This document shows, one piece after another, positions 9,772 through 17,554 of a stretch of 49,255 nucleotides of DNA. The notes beneath the pieces are model-generated. The model saw only the letters and a program-made list of their open reading frames with translations, was not told the DNA's origin and made no database searches. Source of the stretch: Gemmatimonadota bacterium (GTDB lineage: Bacteria; Gemmatimonadota; Gemmatimonadetes; Gemmatimonadales; Gemmatimonadaceae); the NCBI GenBank assembly GCA_002737115.1, contig NSHR01000030.1, positions 1 to 49,255 of the forward strand, written 5' to 3'. Each line of letters begins with the position of its first letter. Positions within the stretch are counted from its first letter, which is position 1. A program made the translations under genes and the position numbers.

Positions 9772-9854
9772 ACTCCCTACGCCGGTACGAGCCGGATCAG
9801 GTTCTACGGGACTCTCTCAGCCAACGCGCACTAGCGGCGCCGGCACCCCGGTCA
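9772..9854 (-). promoter_or_regulatory. TPP riboswitch (THI element)
   Basis: On the minus strand the conserved TPP-aptamer segments occur in order: CGGGGTGC (9850-9843), GGCTGAGA (9822-9815), GAACCTGATCCGG (9804-9792) and CCGGCGTAGGGAG (9785-9773). The aptamer ends only about eight bases before the TonB receptor ATG, and its terminal GGGAG is the only candidate Shine-Dalgarno. TPP binding should therefore close P1 over the ribosome-binding site and stop translation when thiamine is plentiful. Confidence 0.96.
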
Positions 9855-9886
9855 TGTGCAGAGAACTTTAATTAGCTTTCCGTCTC

Positions 9887-10519
9887 ATGACCAGTACGGA
9901 GTTCCACCTCCTGTCCGAGCCCTGCGCGTGGCTCTCTGCGCACGGGAGCTCCTGCCCGGAGCTCTTCGGCTTCATCACGGGCGTGCTCAACGTCTGGCTG
10001 ATCACGCGTGAGAACATCTGGAGCTGGCCGCTGGGCGTGCTCAACGCCGGGTTCTACATCGTCGTGTTCGCCCGCACCGGACTCTACTCCGACACCGGGC
10101 TGCAAGCGGTCTATCTGGTGTTGTCGTTGTACGGATGGTGGCATTGGTTGCGCGCTGGACCAGGCCATCACGCGGTGGTCGTCACGCGCACGCCGCGTCG
10201 CACGGCGCTGCTGATGGTCGCCATCGCGCTCGTGTCGTGGGTCACGCTGGCCACGATCACCCGTCGCCTACCTGGCGCCGCCCTACCATGGCTCGATGCG
10301 GCGCTCGTATCGATCAGTCTCGTGGCGCAGTACATGATGACGCGCAAATTGCTCGAGAACTGGCTGCTCTGGATCGCCGTGGACGTGGTCTACATTGGTC
10401 TGTTCATCAACCGGCAGCTCCCGCTCACGGCGATGCTGTATGCCGTGTTTCTGGTGCTCGCCATCATCGGCTACGTGCAATGGCATCGATCGGCGGCGCG
10501 GACACAGCGCACCAGATGA
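9887..10519 (+). CDS. PnuC-family inner-membrane vitamin transporter (thiamine or nicotinamide riboside)
   Basis: A 210-aa hydrophobic protein with about seven membrane segments. It shows typical PnuC features: TGVLNVWLITRENIWSWPLGVLN near the N-terminus and a tryptophan-rich GWWHWLR block. PnuC proteins are facilitators that rely on a cytoplasmic kinase to trap the vitamin. The facing TPP-regulated receptor suggests a PnuT-like thiamine role; the following NadR-like kinase would also fit nicotinamide riboside. No Shine-Dalgarno precedes ATG 9887 and only about 32 bases separate it from the divergent riboswitch, so the message may be leaderless. The stop overlaps the next start (ATGA). Confidence 0.9.
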   Translation: MTSTEFHLLSEPCAWLSAHGSSCPELFGFITGVLNVWLITRENIWSWPLGVLNAGFYIVVFARTGLYSDTGLQAVYLVLSLYGWWHWLRAGPGHHAVVVTRTPRRTALLMVAIALVSWVTLATITRRLPGAALPWLDAALVSISLVAQYMMTRKLLENWLLWIAVDVVYIGLFINRQLPLTAMLYAVFLVLAIIGYVQWHRSAARTQRTR

Positions 10520-11046
10520 GCCGCGAACTTACCCGTATCGTCCTCACGGGCTCGGAGTCGGTCGGGAAAACCACGCTCGGCCTCCAGTTGGCCGCGCGCT
10601 ATGGCCTCACGTGCGTGCCCGAGTTCGTGCGCGACTATGCCGCCGCCAAGGGCGCGCCGCTCGACGATGGTGATCATGGCCCCATCGCCATGGGGCAGAT
10701 GGCGCGGGAAGACGCGCACATTGCCGCCGCCATTGCCCGCAGCGACACGCTGCTGCTGCAGGACACTGACCTGATCAGCACGGTCGTATACTGCCATCAC
10801 TACTTCGGCCGCTGCCCTGCGTTCATCGAGCAGGCGGCCATGGCGCGCCGCGCCGCGCACTATCTGCTGCTCGAGATCGACGTGCCGTGGATCGCCGACG
10901 GTATCCGCGACCGCGAAGCACGTCGAGTCGACGTGCAGACCCTCTTTCGTAACACGCTGGCGCGATTTGACGCGCCGGTTACCGTTGTGCAGGGCACGTG
11001 GGAGACACGTTTTGCCACGGCTGCCGCACTGATCGACGCCTTATAA
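10516..11046 (+). CDS. NadR-like P-loop kinase (AAA_28 ATPase)
   Basis: A 176-aa ATPase with the Walker A motif GSESVGKTT right after the first strand, followed by VPEFVRDYAA and the Asp-containing strand LLLQDTDLIST, as in the ribosylnicotinamide-kinase domain of NadR. There is no adenylyltransferase domain. Translational coupling to the PnuC-type gene (4-bp overlap) argues that it phosphorylates the imported vitamin and traps it in the cell. Whether that is nicotinamide riboside or thiamine is open; a TPP riboswitch controls the facing receptor gene. Confidence 0.87.
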   Translation: MSRELTRIVLTGSESVGKTTLGLQLAARYGLTCVPEFVRDYAAAKGAPLDDGDHGPIAMGQMAREDAHIAAAIARSDTLLLQDTDLISTVVYCHHYFGRCPAFIEQAAMARRAAHYLLLEIDVPWIADGIRDREARRVDVQTLFRNTLARFDAPVTVVQGTWETRFATAAALIDAL

Positions 11047-11078
11047 TCCACCGATCTTCTTTAACAGGACACACCACC

Positions 11079-11519
11079 ATGGCTGACAAGACGCAGAACT
11101 TCGCCAATCACGCGCGGTTCATGCCCATGTTCCATTTCTTCGCCGCTCCGCTCTCGATGATTTTCCTGATCTGGAGTGCGTGGCGGGCGATGACGATCCG
11201 AGATGTCGAGACGCATTACCTGCTGGTTGGTGCGCTGGCCCTGTTCGGGGCGGTCTCGATATCGCGGCTCTCGCCGATCCGCGCGCAGGATCGCTTGATC
11301 CGCCTCGAAGAGCAGCTGCGCTATGCCCGCCTGCTGCCGGCTGATCTCGCCGCACGGGCAGAGGCCGCCTTCTCGCCGTACCACTACATCGCGTTGCGCT
11401 TTGCGAGCGACGCCGAGCTGGCCTCGATGGTCGAGATGGTGGTGAAGAATCCGGCGCTCAAGGGCAAGGAGATCAAGAGTCAGATCAAAACCTGGCGCCC
11501 TGATCACTTCCGCGTGTAA
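11079..11519 (+). CDS. DUF6526 family small membrane protein
   Basis: A 146-aa protein with two N-terminal membrane helices (FFAAPLSMIFLIWSAW and LLVGALALFGAVSI). A soluble tail follows with RLIRLEEQLRYARLLP, ALRFASDAEL and a terminal WRPDHFRV, the pattern of DUF6526. Function is unknown. ATG 11079 is preceded by AGGAC nine bases upstream. It follows the NadR-like kinase by 32 bases on the same strand and may share its transcript, although a role in vitamin uptake is not indicated. Confidence 0.8.
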   Translation: MADKTQNFANHARFMPMFHFFAAPLSMIFLIWSAWRAMTIRDVETHYLLVGALALFGAVSISRLSPIRAQDRLIRLEEQLRYARLLPADLAARAEAAFSPYHYIALRFASDAELASMVEMVVKNPALKGKEIKSQIKTWRPDHFRV

Positions 11520-11528
11520 GTGTCCGGC

Positions 11529-11560
11529 GGTGTCGCGCGCACGTCTACGCGCGCGACACC
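11529..11560. terminator. Bidirectional hairpin terminator between convergent genes
   Basis: A perfect 12-bp stem, GGTGTCGCGCGC with GCGCGCGACACC, around an 8-base loop. It lies just past the DUF6526 stop and over the last codons of the convergent methyltransferase. There is no T-tract, which is common in very GC-rich genomes. Confidence 0.7.
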
Positions 11561-12729
11561 AGCACTTCCACCGGGAACCCACCGTTCGCGGTGCGAAGTA
11601 CCGCATCAAACGTGAGCCGCGTCTGCGCCGCCAGCGCACGATCGGGCACCAGCATGCCGAGCTGCCATCTGCGGCCGCCGGCGCGCACCACATCGCCCAG
11701 TCGGGCGTATAGCGATCGTAGATCGGCCCCATCACTGATGCGCAGGCCATACGGCGGATTGGTCAACACCAGTCCCGTCGCACCGATCGCCTCGAGCGAC
11801 GTATCCGACAGCGGCCCCTGCTCGATCACGAGATCCTGCAGTACCCCCGCGCGCTCGGCGTTGGCCACGGCGGCCTTGCACGCACCGGCATCGCGGTCAC
11901 GCATTACGATCGGCGCGCCCACCGACGGCAACTGTTCCGCCCTCGCCGTCGCGCGCACCTGCTCGTGCATCGGCGCGTCGGCCCCCGGCCACAGCTCCAT
12001 CGCGAACTCGCGTCCCAATCCCGGCGCCATACGACGCACGCGCAGCGCCGCTTCGATACCGATCGTACCCGATCCGCAAAACGGGTCCACCAACGGCACC
12101 TCGCCGTTCCAGTCACAGGCCGCGAGCATCGCCGCCGCCAGCGTCTCGCGCAGCGGTGCCTTCGCGATGGCCTGCCGCCAGCCGCGTCGGTGCAGCAGCG
12201 CCCCCGAGCTGTCGGCGCTGATCGTGCATCGGTCGTGATCGAAGCGCACCACGATCAACTGCGTGTTGCCGTCGTCGTCCTCCTCGTCATCCTTGGCTCG
12301 GCCGAGTGCCTGCGAGCCCGTGATGCTGTTCGTGATCCCGCGCGCCACCCGCTCGGCCACCGCATCCGAGTGATACAATCGCGACTTGCGACACGTCACG
12401 CGCAATCGCACCGCCGCGCCGGGCGAGAGCACGAGATGCCACGGCACACGCGTCGCCATCTTCTCGAGCGTCGCGAAATCGCGCGCCTCGAACTCGGCCA
12501 AGCGCACCAGCACACGGCTGGCCATTCGCGACCACAGGTTCACCGTGAACAGCTGTTCGGCGGTGGCGTTGAACGACACGCCGGCCGGGCTGACGTCGCG
12601 CGGCGTAATGCCCAGCGCAACGCACTCGGCGGCGATGAGCGGAGCGACACCGGGAGCGGCGATCGCAAACGAATCAAAACTCGCCAGAGCGACCGGGGAC
12701 CGGTCCTTCGCCTCCCGCATCGATGACAT
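11545..12729 (-). CDS. THUMP-domain class I SAM-dependent RNA methyltransferase (RlmL/Trm-like)
   Basis: 394 aa from ATG 12729. The N-terminal half is a ferredoxin-like/THUMP RNA-binding region (about residues 55-190), interrupted by a short acidic stretch (AKDDEEDDDGN). The C-terminal half is an N6-adenine/N2-guanine type methyltransferase with motif I DPFCGSGTIGIEA (about 215-227) and motif IV NPPYG (about 330). Members methylate guanine in 23S rRNA or tRNA; the exact target is not predictable. The start lies two bases after the msrQ stop with AGAGG upstream, so it is translationally coupled to msrPQ. The longer ORF-track start lies inside msrQ and is rejected. Confidence 0.88.
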   Translation of the reverse strand: MSSMREAKDRSPVALASFDSFAIAAPGVAPLIAAECVALGITPRDVSPAGVSFNATAEQLFTVNLWSRMASRVLVRLAEFEARDFATLEKMATRVPWHLVLSPGAAVRLRVTCRKSRLYHSDAVAERVARGITNSITGSQALGRAKDDEEDDDGNTQLIVVRFDHDRCTISADSSGALLHRRGWRQAIAKAPLRETLAAAMLAACDWNGEVPLVDPFCGSGTIGIEAALRVRRMAPGLGREFAMELWPGADAPMHEQVRATARAEQLPSVGAPIVMRDRDAGACKAAVANAERAGVLQDLVIEQGPLSDTSLEAIGATGLVLTNPPYGLRISDGADLRSLYARLGDVVRAGGRRWQLGMLVPDRALAAQTRLTFDAVLRTANGGFPVEVLVSRA

Positions 12730-12731
12730 TT

Positions 12732-13370
12732 TCAACCTCTCGGTGACCCCAACGGTGTCCGCGGCCCCCGCTTGCGCAGCATCAGGCGCAGGGCAAACAG
12801 CACGGTAAAAACCGCGGCATAGAGTATCGGCTCGGCGAGATCTTTCTTCACTGCCCAGAGGAAGTGCACGCAGCCGGCCACCGCCGACAGGTACACTAAC
12901 CGGTGCAGCTGATTCCACCGTTTGCCGCCCAGTCGCCGAATGGACGCCTTGGTCGACGTCACGGCGAGCGGAATCATGAGCACGAACGCCAGCATCCCCA
13001 GCGTGATGTAGATACGCTTGAGAATGTCCTCAGTGATCGCCGGCCAGTCAAAGAACTGGTCGAGCACGGTGTAGACGCTGAGGTGCCCGATCGCCCAGAA
13101 GAACGTGGCGAGGCCGAGAAAGCGACGCTGGGCCAACAGCCAGCCCCAGCCCGTGAGGCCCATGAGCGGCGTGATCGCCAGCGACCCGGCGAGGAAGCGA
13201 AGCGTCCATTTCCCAGAGGCGTGCTCAAGCGCTTCGATTGGTTCGGCGCCTAACTGATCCAGCAGCAACTGCGCCACGAGCACGATGGCGGGCACGATGA
13301 CCAGCAGCCAGAGGGCAGGACGGATCAGGCGCCGAATCGGGGATTCGGCGCGCACGAGCATCGACCGCAT
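12732..13370 (-). CDS. msrQ: Heme-binding membrane subunit of periplasmic methionine sulfoxide reductase
   Basis: 212 aa with about six membrane helices in a ferric-reductase-like fold. Conserved histidines include one in AIGHLSVYTVL, a pair around WNQLHRLVYL, and one in GCVHFLWAVKKD, as expected for MsrQ/YedZ. The protein passes electrons from the respiratory chain to MsrP in the periplasm. The start is placed at ATG 13370 (MRSMLVRAESPIRR), just after the msrP stop; the ORF-track N-terminal extension lies within msrP and is spurious. It forms an msrP-msrQ-methyltransferase operon. Confidence 0.92.
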   Translation of the reverse strand: MRSMLVRAESPIRRLIRPALWLLVIVPAIVLVAQLLLDQLGAEPIEALEHASGKWTLRFLAGSLAITPLMGLTGWGWLLAQRRFLGLATFFWAIGHLSVYTVLDQFFDWPAITEDILKRIYITLGMLAFVLMIPLAVTSTKASIRRLGGKRWNQLHRLVYLSAVAGCVHFLWAVKKDLAEPILYAAVFTVLFALRLMLRKRGPRTPLGSPRG

Positions 13371-13378
13371 GGCAGAGC

Positions 13379-14320
13379 TCAGTAGTACTTCCGCAGATCC
13401 ATGCCGCTGTACATCGACGCCACCTGTGTCGCGTAACCGTTGAACGGCAGCGTTGGGATCTTGATGAACTGCCCGATCCGACGCTCCTTGGCTTGGCTCC
13501 ACCGCGGATGATCGACCATCGGATTCACGTTGGCATAGAAGCCGTACTCGCTGGGATTGGCATCATTCCAGGTCGTGTTGGGCATCTTGTCGGTGAACTT
13601 GATTTTCACGATCGCCTTGATGCCCTTGAAGCCGTACTTCCACGGCACCACGAGCTTGAGCGGCGCCCCGTTCTGGTTGGGCAGGGCCTTGCCGTACATG
13701 CCCGTGGCCAACAGCGCCAGCGGATTGTTGGCCTCGTCGAGACGCAGCGCCTCTTTGTACGGCCACGGCAGCACGGCCCGGGCCTGACCGGGCATCCGGC
13801 GCGGATCGTACAGCGTGGTGAACTCCACGAACTTGGCACCGGGCAGCGGTTCGCATCGGGCCACGACGTCCTTGAGTTGCACGCCCTGCCACGGGATCAC
13901 CATCGACCACGCTTCCACGCAGCGATGGCGGTAGACCCGGTCCTGCACCGGCAACTTGCCCACGAGCTCGTCGAATGCGTACGGACGGGGCTTCTTGACC
14001 AGCCCCTCCACGTTCACGGTCCACGGCATCGGCTTGAAGTCTTTCGCCTGATCCTTCGGATCCTCCTTGCCGGTCCCGAACTCGTAATAATTGTTGTAGC
14101 TGGTCGCGTCTTCCTCGGGCGTCAGCTTGTCGTCCTGCTGCAGCCCCGGGAAGGCGCCCGCTGTACCGCGATCGAAGCGCATGGCCTCGAGCGCCGACGG
14201 CGCCACCAGTCCGCTCAGCGCCAACGCCCCGGCCGTGCCGATGAAGGCCCGGCGGTTCTGGTAGACGGTTTCCGGCGTGATGTCGGAAGACGGGATGTCG
14301 TCGGGACGGCGAATCAGCAT
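13379..14320 (-). CDS. msrP: Periplasmic protein-methionine-sulfoxide reductase, molybdopterin subunit
   Basis: 313 aa from ATG 14320, matching the family N-terminus MLIRRPDDIPSS. A twin-arginine export signal follows (NRRAFIGTAGALALSG), then a sulfite-oxidase-type molybdopterin fold with the molybdenum-ligand cysteine C134 in RHRCVEAW. MsrP repairs oxidised methionines in periplasmic proteins, with electrons from MsrQ encoded next. Upstream in-frame ATGs at 14353 and 14368 would add a Thr/Pro-rich leader that is unlikely before a Tat signal. Confidence 0.94.
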   Translation of the reverse strand: MLIRRPDDIPSSDITPETVYQNRRAFIGTAGALALSGLVAPSALEAMRFDRGTAGAFPGLQQDDKLTPEEDATSYNNYYEFGTGKEDPKDQAKDFKPMPWTVNVEGLVKKPRPYAFDELVGKLPVQDRVYRHRCVEAWSMVIPWQGVQLKDVVARCEPLPGAKFVEFTTLYDPRRMPGQARAVLPWPYKEALRLDEANNPLALLATGMYGKALPNQNGAPLKLVVPWKYGFKGIKAIVKIKFTDKMPNTTWNDANPSEYGFYANVNPMVDHPRWSQAKERRIGQFIKIPTLPFNGYATQVASMYSGMDLRKYY

Positions 14321-14436
14321 GGGCGTCGGTGTCGGAGTAGAGGGTGCATACATTCTAGCGGCGAGCACGTGGTTCGGTTCCCTTAATTTATCGCCGGATT
14401 GCGGTCTGGTCCGGTCCCTTCCTGCGATTCATCCCC

Positions 14437-15420
14437 ATGCGATATACCACGCTCGGCTCCACCGGGATGTCCGTCTCCCGTCTCTGCCTCGGCTGCATGA
14501 GCTACGGCACCCCCAGCTGGCGCCCCTGGGTGCTCAGCGAGGAGGACGCCCGCCCGTTCTTCCGGCGCGCCATCGAAGCCGGTATCAATTTCTTCGATAC
14601 GGCCGACATGTACGCCCTCGGCATGAGCGAGGAGGTCACGGGGCGTGCGCTGCGGGAGTACGGGCGCATGGACGAGATCGTGCTGGCCACCAAGGTCTAC
14701 CAGCCCATGGCCCCCGGCCAGAACATGCGCGGGCTCTCCCGCAAGCACATCGTACAGGGGTGCGAGGCCAGCCTCCGGCGTCTGGGCGTGGACACCATCG
14801 ATCTGTATCAGATCCATCGCTTCGATGCGCACACGCCCATCGAGGAAACGCTCGCCGCCCTCGACCACCTCGTGCAGTCGGGCAAGGTGCGCTACATCGG
14901 CGCGAGCTCTGGCTGGGCATGGCAGTTCGCGCGCGCCCTTGGCACGTCAGAGCTGAACGGCTGGTCACGCTTCGTGAGCATGCAGAATCACTACAACCTC
15001 CTCTACCGAGAGGAGGAGCGTGAGATGATTCCGCTGTGCGAATCGGAAAAGATCGCCGTACTCCCGTGGTCGCCGCTGGCCCGCGGCCTGCTGGCCGGCA
15101 CGCGCAACGCCCTCGACGATCGCACGTCCACCACGCGCGCCACGCACGATGCCTACGCGGTGGGGCTGTACGAAGGCGAAAAGGATTGGGAGATCGTGGA
15201 CGCCACGCGCGCGATTGCCGCCGAACGCGGCGTGCCGATGGCGCAGATCGCACTGGCATGGCTGTTATCGAAGCCCGCCGTCACGGCCCCGATCATCGGC
15301 GCCACCAAGATGTATCAGCTCGACGAAGCGATCGGCGCTATCGACATCGTGTTGTCAGCCGATGAGATCACGCGACTCGAAGCGTCGTATCGCCCGCACG
15401 CGGTGAAGGGGCACGAGTAG
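14437..15420 (+). CDS. Aldo/keto reductase
   Basis: A 327-aa TIM-barrel NADPH oxidoreductase. The catalytic tetrad motifs are visible: FFDTADMY (Asp and Tyr), ATKVYQP (Lys) and YQIHRFD (His). The C-terminal NADP-binding part contains PIIGATK. The substrate is probably a small aldehyde or ketone, but nothing in the context narrows it. It is divergent from msrP and followed by a hairpin terminator. Confidence 0.93.
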   Translation: MRYTTLGSTGMSVSRLCLGCMSYGTPSWRPWVLSEEDARPFFRRAIEAGINFFDTADMYALGMSEEVTGRALREYGRMDEIVLATKVYQPMAPGQNMRGLSRKHIVQGCEASLRRLGVDTIDLYQIHRFDAHTPIEETLAALDHLVQSGKVRYIGASSGWAWQFARALGTSELNGWSRFVSMQNHYNLLYREEEREMIPLCESEKIAVLPWSPLARGLLAGTRNALDDRTSTTRATHDAYAVGLYEGEKDWEIVDATRAIAAERGVPMAQIALAWLLSKPAVTAPIIGATKMYQLDEAIGAIDIVLSADEITRLEASYRPHAVKGHE

Positions 15421-15432
15421 GCTCAATCCATT

Positions 15433-15462
15433 CAAGGGGTCTTCAACGACGCTGACCCCTTG
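15433..15462 (+). terminator. Hairpin after the aldo/keto reductase
   Basis: A perfect 9-bp inverted repeat, CAAGGGGTC and GACCCCTTG, with a 12-base loop, twelve bases past the reductase stop. No T-run follows. Confidence 0.5.
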
Positions 15463-15558
15463 CACCTTGCCGTTTAACGTTCCAATGGCCACTTCACTTG
15501 GTGCCGCGCGCCTTGCGTCCGCAGTGTGCGCCGGTTCCCCTTGCATCCCATCTCGCCC

Positions 15559-16296
15559 ATGTCACTGCGTAAACTCGCGTTTCTGTCGCTCTTTCTCGTC
15601 GTGGCGTGTGATCAGTCCGTCACCGACGTGCCAAAGGATGAGGCCATCGCCTGGCCCGTCGACAACTTTTCTGCCGTCACGGGCCAGTCGCCGATCGACA
15701 TCCCCTCGAGCACTACGCTCAAGTTCCGGTCGGGTGACCCCGTCTTCGACTATCCATCAGCCGTCGACCTCACGTCCGTTGCCAACACCGGCGAGTACCT
15801 GAAGGCGACCGCCGGCGGTGACGCCGGCATCGTGATCGGAGGAAAGCGCTATCGGCTGGCGGAGTTCCACTTTCATCGCGCCAGCGAGCACGCGGTGGAC
15901 GGGGCCTACGGGGCGATGGAAGTACACCTCGTGCACATCGCCGGCGACGGCTCGATCGCAGTGATTGGCGTGCTGTTCCGGACCGGTGCGGCCAACACGG
16001 CCATCGACGTCCTGTGGAACGCGGTGCCGACGACGCCGCGCACGAGCCGCGCACCTGCCGGCGCCTTTGATCTCCGTGGGCTGCTGCCGTCGTCCACATC
16101 ACCGTACTACACCTACAGCGGATCGCTCACAACCGACCCGTTCTCCGACCGCCTGACGTGGATCGTGTTCAAGCCGACCCTAACAATGTCGGCGGCGCAG
16201 GCATCGCGGTACGCCGACCTGTTCAAGGAGCCCAACGCGCGCCCCCTGCAGTCGCTCCGCGGCCGCGCGATCTACGAGCGCATCGGCAGTCCGTAA
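15559..16296 (+). CDS. Alpha-class carbonic anhydrase, lipoprotein
   Basis: 245 aa from ATG 15559. The signal peptide ends in a lipobox (LVVAC, C17), so the enzyme should be lipid-anchored on the periplasmic side. The alpha-CA opening motif GQSPIDI is present. The three zinc ligands are H104 and H106 (EFHFHRASEHAVDG) and H123 (EVHLVH). It hydrates CO2 to bicarbonate, supplying bicarbonate or buffering the periplasm. It is a single-gene unit followed by a strong GC-rich hairpin. Confidence 0.95.
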   Translation: MSLRKLAFLSLFLVVACDQSVTDVPKDEAIAWPVDNFSAVTGQSPIDIPSSTTLKFRSGDPVFDYPSAVDLTSVANTGEYLKATAGGDAGIVIGGKRYRLAEFHFHRASEHAVDGAYGAMEVHLVHIAGDGSIAVIGVLFRTGAANTAIDVLWNAVPTTPRTSRAPAGAFDLRGLLPSSTSPYYTYSGSLTTDPFSDRLTWIVFKPTLTMSAAQASRYADLFKEPNARPLQSLRGRAIYERIGSP

Positions 16297-16314
16297 CCAT
16301 GTAGTCCTCGGCGC

Positions 16315-16345
16315 GGCGGCCCGGACGGGAGTGGTCCGGGCCGCC
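16315..16345. terminator. Strong GC-rich hairpin between convergent genes
   Basis: A perfect 12-bp stem, GGCGGCCCGGAC with GTCCGGGCCGCC, and a 7-base loop. It lies 18 bases past the carbonic anhydrase stop and 75 bases before the stop of the convergent ABC permease. Confidence 0.72.
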
Positions 16346-16420
16346 TGCCCCCCGATGACGAGGGCGTGAACAGGCAACGCAGGACCAGCGAGACACCATT
16401 TGCCCAGAGGGCGGTCTCAC

Positions 16421-17554
16421 CTAATCCAGCGTCTTGGAGAAGCGCCGCACCGACACCACCAGCAACACGAGCGCCGCCGCTGACAGCACGCCGAGTTGCG
16501 TCCACAGGTCGCGCATACCCACGCCTTTCAGCAACACGCCGCGCAGAATATCCAGAAACCACGTGAGCGGCAGCAGCGCGCCCACCCACTGCGCCGGCTC
16601 GGGCATGGCGGCGCGCGGGAAGATGTAGCCCGACAGCAGGATGTTGGGCAGCATGAAAAAGAAGCTCAGCTGCATCGCCTGCACCTGACTGCGCGCCACG
16701 GTGGAAATGAGCAGCCCCACGCCGAGACTGGCCACAATGAACACCAGGGCCAATGCATAGAGCAGCCCGATGCTGCCCATGATCGGGATGTCGAAGAAGA
16801 TCACACCCAGGGCGAGAATCACCGACATCTGCACATAGCCCACCAGCACGAACGGGATGAGCTTCCCGAGCATCAAACTCGTGCGACTGATCGGCGTCAC
16901 GATGAGCTGCTCGAGCGTGCCGCGTTCTCGCTCCTTCACAATCGCCGTACTCGTGATCAGCGTCATCGTGATCGTGAGCAGAATGCCCACAATGCCCGGC
17001 ACGATGAACGTCGCGCTCTTCTGCGCCGGGTTGTACCACGGACGCACACGAATCTCGACCGGCGGTCGAATCTTGTACTGCGTGGCCAGCAGCTGCGCCC
17101 CGCGGGCCTGCGCCGCCAACTGCGCGCCCGCGATCGCCGCGCCTGAGCTCTGCGGATCAGCGGCATCGATGAGCATCTGCGCCACGCCGGTGCGACCACC
17201 ACGAATGTTGCGTTGATACTCCGGCGGAATCACCAACGCCACGCGCGCTGCGCCACGCTCAATCCATCGCTTGGCCGCTGCACGATCAGGCACCGCAGCC
17301 ACAAACGTGAAATTATCGGTGTTGGCGAGCACTTGAATCAGCGCCCGACTCTCGCTGGTACGCGATTCATCCACCACCACCGTTGGCAATCGACGCACGT
17401 CGGTTTGGATCGCGTAGCCGAACAGCAGCAACTGCATGGCCGGCAGCGCCGTCATCATCGCGAAGGTGAGTCGATCGCGACGCAGCTGCAGGAACTCCTT
17501 CCACAGCATCGGCCACACCGTCCACCGTCGCACCCGCTCAACGAACGCGCTCAT
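16421..17554 (-). CDS. ABC-2 type exporter permease (YhhJ/YbhS-like)
   Basis: 377 aa with one N-terminal helix (ALPAMQLLLFGYAIQ), a periplasmic domain of about 130 residues, and five or six C-terminal helices including the ABC-2 signature region KERERGTLEQLIVTPISR. This is the architecture of drug/lipid exporter permeases that work with an HlyD-type adaptor. The start overlaps the upstream ATPase stop by four bases. It is the last gene of a three-gene exporter operon. No TolC-like outer-membrane channel or second permease is present, so the permease may form a homodimer. Confidence 0.92.
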   Translation of the reverse strand: MSAFVERVRRWTVWPMLWKEFLQLRRDRLTFAMMTALPAMQLLLFGYAIQTDVRRLPTVVVDESRTSESRALIQVLANTDNFTFVAAVPDRAAAKRWIERGAARVALVIPPEYQRNIRGGRTGVAQMLIDAADPQSSGAAIAGAQLAAQARGAQLLATQYKIRPPVEIRVRPWYNPAQKSATFIVPGIVGILLTITMTLITSTAIVKERERGTLEQLIVTPISRTSLMLGKLIPFVLVGYVQMSVILALGVIFFDIPIMGSIGLLYALALVFIVASLGVGLLISTVARSQVQAMQLSFFFMLPNILLSGYIFPRAAMPEPAQWVGALLPLTWFLDILRGVLLKGVGMRDLWTQLGVLSAAALVLLVVSVRRFSKTLD

